Assembly: GCA_963762165.1 (NCBI GenBank)
Contig: CAVXJN010000001.1
Location: forward strand, 1 to 64,000
DNA: 64,000 nucleotides
Direction: 5' to 3'
Source: CAVXJN01 sp963762165
GTDB taxonomy: Bacteria; Pseudomonadota; Gammaproteobacteria; JASBUN01
Below the pieces are notes generated by a model. The model did no database searches. It was not told the DNA's origin and saw nothing but the letters and a program-made list of their open reading frames with translations. Positions 27,083-36,395 of the stretch are shown here, piece after piece (the stretch's first letter is position 1; each line of letters starts with the position of its first letter). The translations under genes and the position numbers were made by a program.

Positions 27083-28456
27083 CTATTGATCGGCCGCCAA
27101 TCGTCGCACCATCAAGTCTTCGAAATTGCGGATCCGATTGACGTAGCGCACGGCCTCCTCGCCCCGGGCATAGCCGAAGTCTAGATCGCTGTAGTATTTC
27201 TTTTCGGACAACAACGGCAACACGCCCTTGAGCGCCGCCCATTGGTTGGGGTTCTTGTGCAGAGATTCGGCCAACTTGCGAGCGTCACGCATGTGGCTGG
27301 AGCCGATGTTGTAGGCCGCCAGAGCGATCCAGGTACGATCCGGCTCGATTACTTCGTCCGGCAGGCGTTTGCGAATCCGACGCAGATAGCGGGCGCCACC
27401 GAAAATCGACTGTTTCGGGTCCAGGCGATTCTCGACGCCCAGTTCGTGTGCCGTAGGCCGGGTAAGCATCATGATGCCACGCACGCCGGTGTGGCTGCTG
27501 GCGCGCGGCAACCAGTGGGACTCCTGATAGGCTTGCGCGGCGAGCAATGTCCACCGGATTCCAAACTTGTCGCCCGCCTCCCGGAACCATTTTCGATATT
27601 TCGGCAGCCGGTGTTTCACCCGGCGGAGGAATCGTCGGGTATCGACATAATCGAAACGCTTGGCATAGCCGTAATAGCGATCCAGCGTGCGCGCCAGTTG
27701 TCCGGCGCTACGGTAACGCTCGAACCATTTTCCCATAGCCCGCCGCAGTGAATGCGCATCCGACCGCAGGTACCACACCAGCGGCTCCTCGGGCGTGATG
27801 GCGGTCGTCACCACCAGTTCCGGATGATAGCGGCGATTGACGGCGACGATATTGGAATCGGCTACGGTACAGTCGATTTCGCGCTTCCATACTTGTTCGA
27901 GCAGCGTTTCAGTGTCTTCTTGCGATGCGCTCCAGGTCAATTCCGGATGTTTGGCGCGCAACGCTTTGAGCCGCGCCACGTAGCTGCTATGAGCCACTAC
28001 CGCCAACTCCACCTGGGTCAATTCCGTGATGTTGTGGGCGCGTCTGCCATTCCTGCGGCATACCACCTGCTGCCGGACCTTTTGGTAGGAAGGTCCGTAT
28101 AGGAAGCGGCGTTTTCGGGCATCGGTGAGGGTCAGTCCCGCCGCCGCCACATCGCCCTTGCCTGCCGCCAGATCGTCCAGCAGCTTTTCCAGTGACTGGT
28201 AGACGATGAAGCGCGCTTTGACCCCGAGGGAATCGGCAAACGCCTGCATCATGTCGTGCTCGGGGCCGGCGTACTCGTCTCGTTCCAGATAATAGGTGGT
28301 GGGCGCATTGCGGGTCAGGACCACCAATTCGCCCCGTTTGCGCACGGCCGCAATCCTGCCGTCGTCGGATGCGGACTCGCAGCCAAAAAGCAGCAGTGCA
28401 ATGGACAACAGGACTGCACAGCAGCCCAAGGATTTCACGACACGGACATTTTGCAC
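27083..28456 (-). CDS. mltF: Membrane-bound lytic murein transglycosylase F
   Basis: 457 residues. N-terminal lipoprotein signal with lipobox-like LLLFGC, a periplasmic solute-binding (SBP_bac_3) regulatory domain (about 45-260: ELVVLTRNAPTTYYLE, GDVAAAGLTLT), and a C-terminal SLT domain with the catalytic glutamate in AAQAYQESHWLP (about residue 311), GIMMLTRP and AAYNIGSSH. It cleaves peptidoglycan glycan strands with formation of 1,6-anhydromuramic acid, at the outer membrane. Start is at 28456; the preceding 100 bases separate it from the DUF2244 gene on the same strand. Confidence 0.95.
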   Translation of the reverse strand: MQNVRVVKSLGCCAVLLSIALLLFGCESASDDGRIAAVRKRGELVVLTRNAPTTYYLERDEYAGPEHDMMQAFADSLGVKARFIVYQSLEKLLDDLAAGKGDVAAAGLTLTDARKRRFLYGPSYQKVRQQVVCRRNGRRAHNITELTQVELAVVAHSSYVARLKALRAKHPELTWSASQEDTETLLEQVWKREIDCTVADSNIVAVNRRYHPELVVTTAITPEEPLVWYLRSDAHSLRRAMGKWFERYRSAGQLARTLDRYYGYAKRFDYVDTRRFLRRVKHRLPKYRKWFREAGDKFGIRWTLLAAQAYQESHWLPRASSHTGVRGIMMLTRPTAHELGVENRLDPKQSIFGGARYLRRIRKRLPDEVIEPDRTWIALAAYNIGSSHMRDARKLAESLHKNPNQWAALKGVLPLLSEKKYYSDLDFGYARGEEAVRYVNRIRNFEDLMVRRLAADQ

Positions 28457-28560
28457 GCCAGAATCGGTTTGCCGGGAAGCGCAACCGCATTTTCAATCGG
28501 GATTAATTCCAGGCTAACACGTCGGCGGGCACAAAGTCACCGTGTGGGCAATCGGAGGCA

Positions 28561-29043
28561 CTAATCGGAGGAAACCAGCAATGACCTCAAGGCATCGGCC
28601 AGCCGTCTGCGTTCGTCTTCGTGCAGATAGCCTCCCAGTTCCGTTTCCCGGCCAGAGCAACGCAGAAACAGCCGCATCGGACACCGTAGCGCTTTACCGT
28701 TTTCCACGACCAATCGGGTCCAGCCACGCGGGAAACGCAATTCCTGAATCGGCCGGTAACGACCACGGTGGATCACGATTTCAGCTTCGGTGAAGCGCAC
28801 ACACTCGCGGCGCTGACAATCCAGCGCCACTTTGTAGACGGCGAGCCATAGCCAAACGACTTGCAGCGCCGCGGCCACCAGAATCGGCCACAACCCGCGC
28901 ACGGCGAACAGCCCGCCAAGACCCAGGGTCGCGGCGCTGAGCATCGTCATCCAGCGCCGGTTGCCGGTCCAGGACATGGATTGGTTCGGCCGGATCAGGA
29001 GATATCCGGACTGCGCCCCGGGTTCGATATGTTGTTCGATCAT
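28561..29043 (-). CDS. DUF2244 family inner-membrane protein
   Basis: 160 residues. After an N-terminal YLLIRPNQSMSWTGNRRW, two hydrophobic helices (MTMLSAATLGLGGLFAV and LVAAALQVVWLWLAVY) and then a cytosolic beta-rich domain (EIVIHRGRYRPIQELRFPRGWTRL) match DUF2244. The family often neighbours cytochrome oxidase genes; here it does not. ATG 29043 lies a few bases after AGGACC. Function unknown. Confidence 0.82.
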   Translation of the reverse strand: MIEQHIEPGAQSGYLLIRPNQSMSWTGNRRWMTMLSAATLGLGGLFAVRGLWPILVAAALQVVWLWLAVYKVALDCQRRECVRFTEAEIVIHRGRYRPIQELRFPRGWTRLVVENGKALRCPMRLFLRCSGRETELGGYLHEDERRRLADALRSLLVSSD

Positions 29044-29365
29044 GCCGGTCCTGCCCTCGCCTGCCGCCTGCCGGTTCGATCGCACGCGGGTATTCTGTCA
29101 CGAGTTTAGCCCGATCCCGGCTTTTGACACCATTGGCCCGGCCAGCGTGCGAACCGGGACGAAATGCCTACACTAGGATTGGAGTTCTCCGGGAAGTTGG
29201 CTAGGCCACTGATGTAATGAAGTACCATCCGAATGAGGATGCCGTAGCCATCGGCAGGGACGGTTTTTGCCGTCGCCGCGAGTTTGTTGCTCGCCCCGGA
29301 CTGCGAACCCCAGCCACGCGCATGCGTGTGTCACCATAGTTCACTCACATGGATCGGATGTAACC
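29044..29365. promoter_or_regulatory. glgX-treZ-treY upstream region with sigmaS-like -10
   Basis: No gene in this 322-base gap between divergent genes. CCTACACTAGG (29167-29177) matches the extended -10 favoured by RpoS (CTAYRCT); the -35 region 17 bases upstream is GC-rich and unlike TTGACA, as is common for RpoS promoters. Glucan and trehalose genes are often stationary-phase regulated, and rpoS is in this window, but the assignment is only an inference. Confidence 0.4.
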
Positions 29366-31507
29366 ATGGTTCGAAAACTTGCGGTATGGCCGGGCGAGCC
29401 CTATCCCCTGGGCGCCACCTGGGACGGAGAAGGCGTGAATTTCGCGCTGTTTTCCGAAAACGCGGAAAAAGTTGAATTGTGCCTGTTCGATTCGCGCGGC
29501 CGACGGGAAATTCAGCGCATCGAAATGCCCGAACGGACGGACCAAGTCTGGCACGCCTATCTTCCCGAAGCACGTCCCGACCTGCTGTACGGTTACCGCG
29601 TCTACGGGCCCTACCGGCCCGAGCAGGGACACCGCTTCAATCCGAATAAACTGGTGCTCGATCCCTACGCCAAATTTCTCGTCGGCCCGATGCGCTGGAG
29701 CGATGCCCAGTTCGGGTACCGTGTCGGCCACAAGAATGAAGATCTGTCATTCGATCGCCGCAATAGCGCCCCGGGCATGCCGAAGTGTCAGGTGATCGAT
29801 TCGGCATTCACCTGGGGAAATGATCGACCGCCACGCATTCCGCAGGCGGACATGATTATCTATGAAATGCACGTCAAGGGTTTCACCGCCTTGCACCCCG
29901 ACATTCCCCCCGAGTTGCGCGGCAGCTACGCCGCTGTTGCCAGCGCGCCCGTGATCGATCATCTGCGGCGTCTGGGAGTGAACGCAGTCGAATTGATGCC
30001 GGTGCATGCATTCGTCGATGACCGACATTTACTGGAGAAGGGCCTTCGCAACTACTGGGGCTACAACTCCATCGGATTCTTTGCCCCGGAAGCGCGCTAT
30101 TCGAGCACCGGTGAAGTCTATGAATTCAAAACAATGGTCAAAGCGCTGCATACGGCGGGTATCGAAGTGATCCTGGACGTGGTGTACAACCATACGGCCG
30201 AAGGCAACCATCTCGGTCCGACCCTGTGCTTCCGAGGCATCGACAACGCCGCGTATTACCGTTTGCTGCCTGATGAGCCGCGTTACTATCGCGATTACAC
30301 CGGTTGCGGCAATACCTTGAATATGATGCATCCCAGGGTTCTGCAGCTGATCATGGACAGCCTGCGCTACTGGGTGCTGGAAATGCACGTGGACGGTTTC
30401 CGTTTCGATCTGGCGTCAGCCTTGGCACGCGAGCTTCATGAAGTGGACCGGCTGGGCGCTTTCTTTGACATCATTCACCAGGATCCGGTTCTTTCCCAGG
30501 TCAAATTGATCGCCGAACCCTGGGACCTGGGTGAAGGCGGTTACCAAGTCGGAAACTTTCCCGTGGGTTGGATGGAATGGAACGGCAAATACCGCGACAA
30601 CGTTCGTGCCTATTGGAAAGGAGAAGGCGGACATATCGGTGAACTCGCCTATCGGCTCACCGGTTCCAGCGATCTCTACGAAAATGGCGGCCGGCGCCCA
30701 TTCGCAAGCATCAATTTCGTGACGGCTCACGACGGCTTCACGCTTCGCGACCTGGTCAGCTACAACAGCAAACACAATGACGCCAACGGCGAGCAGGGCC
30801 GCGATGGAGAGGACCATAATCGCAGTTGGAACTGCGGCATAGAGGGGCCGACGGACGATCCTGCCGTTTTGGCGCTGCGCGCCAAGCAACAACGCAATCT
30901 GTTGGCGACGCTCCTGCTCTCCCAGGGCGTACCCATGCTCCTGGCCGGCGACGAGATCGGCCGCACGCAAAATGGCAACAACAATGCGTATTGCCAAGAC
31001 AACGAGCTCACCTGGATCAACTGGGATCTCGATGACGAGCAGCGGCAGCTGTTTCTGTATGTGCAATGGTTGATCCGGTTGCGTACCGAACACCCGGTGT
31101 TCAGACGGCGGTATTTCTTCCAAGGCAATCCGATTCACGGCGCCGGCGTCAAAGACGTCACCTGGTTGCATCCGGAGGGCGGTGAAATGACCGAGCAGGA
31201 ATGGCTGCAGGATTACGCTCGTTGTCTGGGAATGCTGCTGTTCGGTCAGGAACTGCACGAATTCGACCGACGCGGCCGGCGGCTGCGCGATCACAATTAC
31301 CTGGTGATGTTGAACGCGCATCATGAACAGATACCGTTTCTGTTGCCGGACAAGCCGGTCGGGGCCCGCTGGCAGACGGTGTTCGACACCACCCGGTCGG
31401 CCGAACCGGTCATCGCCCAGGAACTGGCGGGCGGCGAGCACTACCCGTTAAAAGCGCGCTCCATGGTCGTGTTGGCCCAAACCAATCTACCGGATCCCGT
31501 GCAATGA
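29366..31507 (+). CDS. glgX: Glycogen debranching enzyme (isoamylase type)
   Basis: 713 residues, GH13 isoamylase/GlgX. CBM48 N-terminal domain (PYPLGATWDGEGVNFALFSE), catalytic (beta/alpha)8 barrel with nucleophile Asp in DGFRFDLAS (about 345), acid/base Glu in LIAEPWDLG (about 383) and Asp in FVTAHDGFT. It hydrolyses alpha-1,6 branches of glycogen, preferably short ones trimmed by phosphorylase. ATG 29366 begins right before the conserved VWPGEPYPLG. It overlaps treZ by ATGA, and supplies linear maltodextrins for TreY. The GH13 catalytic triad is intact. Confidence 0.95.
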   Translation: MVRKLAVWPGEPYPLGATWDGEGVNFALFSENAEKVELCLFDSRGRREIQRIEMPERTDQVWHAYLPEARPDLLYGYRVYGPYRPEQGHRFNPNKLVLDPYAKFLVGPMRWSDAQFGYRVGHKNEDLSFDRRNSAPGMPKCQVIDSAFTWGNDRPPRIPQADMIIYEMHVKGFTALHPDIPPELRGSYAAVASAPVIDHLRRLGVNAVELMPVHAFVDDRHLLEKGLRNYWGYNSIGFFAPEARYSSTGEVYEFKTMVKALHTAGIEVILDVVYNHTAEGNHLGPTLCFRGIDNAAYYRLLPDEPRYYRDYTGCGNTLNMMHPRVLQLIMDSLRYWVLEMHVDGFRFDLASALARELHEVDRLGAFFDIIHQDPVLSQVKLIAEPWDLGEGGYQVGNFPVGWMEWNGKYRDNVRAYWKGEGGHIGELAYRLTGSSDLYENGGRRPFASINFVTAHDGFTLRDLVSYNSKHNDANGEQGRDGEDHNRSWNCGIEGPTDDPAVLALRAKQQRNLLATLLLSQGVPMLLAGDEIGRTQNGNNNAYCQDNELTWINWDLDDEQRQLFLYVQWLIRLRTEHPVFRRRYFFQGNPIHGAGVKDVTWLHPEGGEMTEQEWLQDYARCLGMLLFGQELHEFDRRGRRLRDHNYLVMLNAHHEQIPFLLPDKPVGARWQTVFDTTRSAEPVIAQELAGGEHYPLKARSMVVLAQTNLPDPVQ

Positions 31508-33339
31508 CGTCGCGTCAACACAACATGCCTTTCGGTACCGACATACTGGCCGACCGACGCGTACGTTTCCGACTCTGGGCCCCGGGCGCCAAACAGGTAA
31601 CCTTGTGCCTCGGAGATGGTGCCGCCCGTGCCGAACTGTCAATGGTTGCCGAACAGGATGGCTGGTTCGGCCTGGTTACCGAGATGGCGACGGCCGGGAC
31701 TCGCTACCGCTTCCGGATCGACGAGAACATGGAAGTACCCGACCCCGCGTCACGCTTTCAGCCCGATGACGTGCACGGCTCGAGCGTCGTCTTGGACCCG
31801 GCGGCGTTCGACTGGCAGGATCAGGATTGGCGCGGCAGACCCTGGCACGAGGCAGTGCTTTACGAACTGCACGTCGGCACGTTCAGCGAATCAGGCGACT
31901 ACGCCGGCGTCCTGGCACAACTCGACGAATTGCAATCCCTCGGCATTACGGCGATCGAATTGATGCCGCTGTCGGATTTCCCGGGCAACCGGAACTGGGG
32001 TTATGACGGGGTCTATCCATTTGCCCCCGATAGCCATTATGGGTCGCCGGACGACCTCAAGCTGCTGGTCCAGGAAATTCACCGCCGCGGCATGATGGTG
32101 TTCGTCGACGTGGTCTATAACCACTTTGGCCCCGAAGGCAATTATTTGCACAGCTATGCGCCGCAATTTTTCACGCACCGGCATTTGACACCATGGGGCG
32201 ACGGCATCAACTTCGACGGAGACGCGAGCAGCACTGTGCGGCAATTCTTTATCCACAATGCGCTTTATTGGCTCGAGGAGTACCATTTCGACGGCCTCCG
32301 ACTGGACGCCGTACACGCGATCGCCGACGAATCGAACCCCGATATTCTCACCGAACTTGCACAACGGGTGCGGCTCAGCCTGGGCGGCGACCGTTATATC
32401 CATCTGGTCCTCGAAAACGATGACAATGCCGCCCGTTATCTACCGGCCGAAGACCCCGAGCGCCCCGCTCTTTACGACGCGCAGTGGAATGACGATATTC
32501 ATCATGTGTTCCACGTATTGCTCACGGGCGAAGTGAGCGGATATTACGCAGACTATGCCCGCAACCCGATGGAACTCCTCGGCCGCTGTCTGACCCAGGG
32601 CTTCGCTTATCAGGGCGATGAATCGGGATTTCGGGACGGACAGCAACGCGGTGAACCCAGCGGCGACCGGGTTCCCACCGCGTTCGTGAATTTCCTTCAG
32701 AACCACGACCAAGTCGGCAACCGCGCCTTCGGAGAACGTATACACTGGCTCGCCGACCCACAGGCTATTCGCGCGGCCACCGCAGTGTTGTTGTTAGCGC
32801 CGTCGCCGCCCATGCTGTTCATGGGCGAAGAAACCGGCAGTACACAGCCATTTCCGTTTTTCTGCGATTTCGGTGCCGACCTGGCCGCTGCCGTAACCGA
32901 AGGCCGGCGGCGCGAATTCGAACGGTTCCCGGAATTCAGCGCGCCCGACGCCCGTGAGCGAATTCCCGATCCGAACGCCGAATCCACGTTCCGGTCCGCA
33001 ATTTTGAAGCCGCAGAAAGCTTCTGACGTGAACTGGAGCGCGTTTCACCGTGAATTACTGCGGTTGCGTGCAGAACACGTTGTCCCGCGGCTCAGATCGT
33101 TGGCGAATGCGAACGCCGAATCGGAGTCGTTCGGCCGCAACGGGCTGCACGTGCGTTGGACACTCAACGACGGCAGCCGCCTTCACGTGTATACCAATCT
33201 CAACCGCGAAATAGCGGAAAACGCGCCCCCGCCCCAAGGCGAGCTTCTGTACCAGACTCCGGACAACGCCGCCGCGCAGCTCGACAACGGTCGTTTGCCG
33301 GCATGGTCCACGGTATGGCGCGTGGAACGCGCATCGTAA
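31504..33339 (+). CDS. treZ: Malto-oligosyltrehalose trehalohydrolase
   Basis: 611 residues, GH13. N-terminal CBM48-like domain (FGTDILADRRVRFRLWAPGA), catalytic Asp in FDGLRLDAVHAI (about 263), Glu in IHLVLENDDN (about 301) and Asp in NFLQNHDQVGNR. It cleaves trehalose from the end of maltooligosyl-trehalose made by TreY. Its start overlaps the glgX stop and treY follows 22 bases after its own stop, so the three form one operon. Confidence 0.95.
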   Translation: MTSRQHNMPFGTDILADRRVRFRLWAPGAKQVTLCLGDGAARAELSMVAEQDGWFGLVTEMATAGTRYRFRIDENMEVPDPASRFQPDDVHGSSVVLDPAAFDWQDQDWRGRPWHEAVLYELHVGTFSESGDYAGVLAQLDELQSLGITAIELMPLSDFPGNRNWGYDGVYPFAPDSHYGSPDDLKLLVQEIHRRGMMVFVDVVYNHFGPEGNYLHSYAPQFFTHRHLTPWGDGINFDGDASSTVRQFFIHNALYWLEEYHFDGLRLDAVHAIADESNPDILTELAQRVRLSLGGDRYIHLVLENDDNAARYLPAEDPERPALYDAQWNDDIHHVFHVLLTGEVSGYYADYARNPMELLGRCLTQGFAYQGDESGFRDGQQRGEPSGDRVPTAFVNFLQNHDQVGNRAFGERIHWLADPQAIRAATAVLLLAPSPPMLFMGEETGSTQPFPFFCDFGADLAAAVTEGRRREFERFPEFSAPDARERIPDPNAESTFRSAILKPQKASDVNWSAFHRELLRLRAEHVVPRLRSLANANAESESFGRNGLHVRWTLNDGSRLHVYTNLNREIAENAPPPQGELLYQTPDNAAAQLDNGRLPAWSTVWRVERAS

Positions 33340-33361
33340 TCGCAACCAGGATGACAACGTC

Positions 33362-36187
33362 GTGAGCCGCCTTCGAGTGCCCGAGTCCACGTATCGCCTG
33401 CAATTCAATGGCGGATTCACATTCGACGACGCTCGCGCAATTGTTGCCTATCTCTCGGCGCTGGGGATCAGCCATCTCTACGCTTCGCCCTTCCTGAAGG
33501 CGCGTAGCGGCAGCACCCACGGCTATGACATCGTCGATCATGGACAGCTGAACCCGGAAATCGGTACCGCGCGCGATCTGCAAGATCTGAGCGACGAACT
33601 CCGCCGCCACGGCATGGGACAGATCATGGATCTGGTACCCAATCACATGGGGGTCGGCGGTGCCGACAACCGGTGGTGGCTGGACGTGCTCGAGTACGGA
33701 CAGGCGTCTCCCTATGCCGTGTACTTCGACATCGACTGGCATCCGGTAAAGGAGGAACTCCGCCACAAGGTCTTGTTGCCGGTGCTCGACGACCAGTATG
33801 GCGATGTCCTCGAACGAGGCGGATTGCAGCTGAATTTCGATCCCGAGAGCGGCGAATTCAGCACTTGGTTCTATAACCACCGATTCCCGATCGATCCGGG
33901 CACTTATCATTTGATTCTTGCTTCGGCGGAAGACCAAGACGAAACGCTGCGCGACTGGGCACAGCTCTCACGCGGGATGCCGCGGCCCCATGATTGCAAT
34001 GCCGAACAAGCACACGCCCGGCGCATCGAGGCGGAGAGTCTGAAGCGCGGTCTTTCCGCCTGGTGGCAGTCCGGCGAATGGGCCCAGCGCACCATGGAGC
34101 GTCTCGTGCAGCACATGAATGGCGATCCGGGCGATACCACGACCTTCGAACCGCTGCACCGGCTGCTGGAAGAGCAAGCCTATCGGTTGGCGTGGTGGCG
34201 GGTCGCCTCCGACGAGATCAATTATCGGCGATTCTTCGACATCAACGATCTTGCCGGCTTGCGGATGGAACTCGACGAGGTGTTTGATGCCACCCACCAA
34301 CTTGTGGCCGAATTATTGCGTGCGGGACGAATGGATGGTCTCCGTATCGACCATCCGGACGGTCTGCGCGACCCGGTAGCCTATTTTCGCGCGCTTCGTG
34401 AGCGCCTGCACACCGATAACGGCGATGATTTTTATCTGGTAGTGGAAAAGATTCTGGCGAACTACGAACGTCTGCCCGGGAACTGGCCGGTACAGGGCAC
34501 CACCGGCTATGAATTCATGTTTCTCACCAATAATCTGATGGTGGACGGTGACGGACAAGCGCCGCTGACCCGCATCTACCACCGTTTCATTGGCCGCACC
34601 ATCGACTACGGCGAGCTTTTGTATGAACGCAAGAAGCTGATCATACGCAATCAGCTCTCCAGCGAATTGACCGTGCTTGCCAATCTTGCCGACGGGCTCG
34701 CCCAGGCGGATCCCCACACTCGCGACTTCACTCTCAACGGCCTGCGAGATGCGTTGACCGAAATTGTCGCTTGTTTTCCGGTTTACCGTACCTATCTGAA
34801 CGGCGAACCGGTGAGCGATGAGGATCGCCGCTACGTGCACTGGGCGCTGGCACAGGCGCGCAAGCGCGGCAGGGCGCGGGAGCTGCGCATTTTGGACTTT
34901 CTGGAGCAGTTACTACTGCTGGAAAGTGTCGAGGACCGTGCCGAGGGCTATCGTCGCGAAGTCCTGCGTTTCGCCGCCCGGGTACAGCAATACACGGCCC
35001 CAGTCATGGCCAAGGCCATGGAGGATACGACCTTTTATATCTACAACCGAATGGTTTCGCTCAACGAAGTGGGCGGCGACCCGCACCTGTTCGGAATCTC
35101 CACCCACGCTTTTCATCGCGCCAACCGCGAACGATCGGAGCAATGGCCCCACGCCATGCTCGCAAGTTCCACCCATGATTCCAAGCGCAGTGAGGACGTG
35201 CGCGCGCGACTGGCGGTCCTCTCGGAACTGCCCCAGGAATGGCGCCAGCATTTACGCCGCTGGACACAGCTCAACCGCGCAAAAGCGTCACAATTGGAAT
35301 TCACCCGTGCTCCGTCCCGCAACGATGAATATCTGATTTACCAGACCTTGCTGGGCGCCTGGCCACTGCATGACCTCGACGAACATGGGGTGGAGAACAT
35401 GCGTGAGCGCCTCGAACAGTACATGCTTAAAGCGATGCGGGAAGCGAAGTTGTACACTTCCTGGATCAATCCCGACGAGGAATACGAAAACGCTACGATT
35501 CGATTTTTGCAGGCACTGATGCGCAATCCCGAGCGCAATGCGTTTCTTGCCGACTTCATTCCCTTTCAGCGACGTATTGCCCACTTTGGGCTCATCAATG
35601 CGCTCAGCGCCCTGGCCTGGAAGCTCACCGTTCCCGGCGCGCCCGACATCTATCAGGGCAACGAGTTGTGGACCTTCGACCTGGTCGATCCCGATAATCG
35701 GCGGCCGGTGGACTACGCGCTTCGTGTCCGTCTACTCGAGGAGCTTCGCGCTTGGCCCGAGCAGCAGGAACGCGCACGGGTCACGGAGTTCGGACGCAAC
35801 CTGGCCGATCCACGCGTTAAACTATTCCTCACCTGGAAACTGTTGCAGCTCCGGCATGCGTTGCCGGAACTGTTTCGCGACGGCGCTTATGTGCCGTTGG
35901 TCGCCGAAGGCAGCCGCGCCAGCCAGGTGTGCGCGTATCTTCGCCAACACGACGGCGAGCAAGTGGCGATCGTGACCGGTTTGTTTTGGACAAAGTTACT
36001 CGCGGGCGCCGATGACGTCGGTTACGGCCATGCATGGGGCGACACTCACGTGTTGCTGCCGGACACCCCTTCCCGTTGGCACAACGTTTTGAACGGTGAA
36101 ACGCTGGCCGCGGCCGAGGAAGGAACCGCGCTGGCAACCCTGCTGGCAGACTTCCCGGTGGCGGTATTGCGGCACCAATCTGACTGA
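33362..36187 (+). CDS. treY: Malto-oligosyltrehalose synthase
   Basis: 941 residues, GH13. The N-terminus RVPESTYRLQFNGGFTFDDA and SHLYASPFLKARSGSTHGYD are signature TreY, with nucleophile Asp in DGLRIDHPDGL (about 324), Glu in FYLVVEKILANYE and the terminal Asp in STHDSKRSEDVRAR. It converts the reducing end of a maltodextrin into an alpha,alpha-1,1 linkage, the first step of glycogen-to-trehalose conversion. GTG at 33362 is preceded by AGGA. It is last in the glgX-treZ-treY operon. Confidence 0.95.
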   Translation: MSRLRVPESTYRLQFNGGFTFDDARAIVAYLSALGISHLYASPFLKARSGSTHGYDIVDHGQLNPEIGTARDLQDLSDELRRHGMGQIMDLVPNHMGVGGADNRWWLDVLEYGQASPYAVYFDIDWHPVKEELRHKVLLPVLDDQYGDVLERGGLQLNFDPESGEFSTWFYNHRFPIDPGTYHLILASAEDQDETLRDWAQLSRGMPRPHDCNAEQAHARRIEAESLKRGLSAWWQSGEWAQRTMERLVQHMNGDPGDTTTFEPLHRLLEEQAYRLAWWRVASDEINYRRFFDINDLAGLRMELDEVFDATHQLVAELLRAGRMDGLRIDHPDGLRDPVAYFRALRERLHTDNGDDFYLVVEKILANYERLPGNWPVQGTTGYEFMFLTNNLMVDGDGQAPLTRIYHRFIGRTIDYGELLYERKKLIIRNQLSSELTVLANLADGLAQADPHTRDFTLNGLRDALTEIVACFPVYRTYLNGEPVSDEDRRYVHWALAQARKRGRARELRILDFLEQLLLLESVEDRAEGYRREVLRFAARVQQYTAPVMAKAMEDTTFYIYNRMVSLNEVGGDPHLFGISTHAFHRANRERSEQWPHAMLASSTHDSKRSEDVRARLAVLSELPQEWRQHLRRWTQLNRAKASQLEFTRAPSRNDEYLIYQTLLGAWPLHDLDEHGVENMRERLEQYMLKAMREAKLYTSWINPDEEYENATIRFLQALMRNPERNAFLADFIPFQRRIAHFGLINALSALAWKLTVPGAPDIYQGNELWTFDLVDPDNRRPVDYALRVRLLEELRAWPEQQERARVTEFGRNLADPRVKLFLTWKLLQLRHALPELFRDGAYVPLVAEGSRASQVCAYLRQHDGEQVAIVTGLFWTKLLAGADDVGYGHAWGDTHVLLPDTPSRWHNVLNGETLAAAEEGTALATLLADFPVAVLRHQSD

Positions 36188-36286
36188 TTGCGCAGCACTA
36201 CTGTCGGCGGCCTTTACAGCGGCATCTGAACCCGACCCAAGCCGACGTCCAAACTTTTCGATCTTTTAGAGACTTATACACGCCGG

Positions 36287-36395
36287 CACGCGATGTGCAT
36301 CAACTGCTCGAACTCGAACACGGCGACGTAACAAGAAACAACACCAAACTCGGTCGCCGAGCAGCGTACCCCGCGCCTAGACGCGGGGTTTTTTT
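36287..36395 (+). ncRNA. Candidate small RNA with its own terminator
   Basis: About 110 bases with no reading frame, ending in a strong intrinsic terminator. A nested stem can form from CTGCTCG (36304-36310) with CGAGCAG (36358-36364) or CGGCGAC (36321-36327) with GTCGCCG (36353-36359), both perfect; they share two bases, so they compete or stack. The 25-base loop is A/C rich and unpaired and includes AACAAGAA, which fits the Hfq/Crc-type AANAANAA motif. A -10-like TTATAC lies at 36274-36279; the -35 is weak. The alternative is a structured 3' end of the treY mRNA. Confidence 0.5.
36369..36395 (+). terminator. Intrinsic terminator after treY / candidate sRNA
   Basis: Perfect 7-bp stem CCCCGCG (36369-36375) and CGCGGGG (36382-36388), 6-base loop, followed by seven T (36389-36395). 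It ends plus-strand transcription and abuts the stop codon of the convergent DUF4396 gene. Confidence 0.9.

Noticed and set aside
26418..27242. Upstream extension of the DUF1992 frame on the minus strand
   Set aside because: Runs antisense through ybhB into mltF; only the last 62 codons resemble a family.
29124..29174. TTGACA at 29124 paired with TACACT at 29169
   Set aside because: The 39-base spacing is far from 16-18, so they are not one sigma70 promoter.
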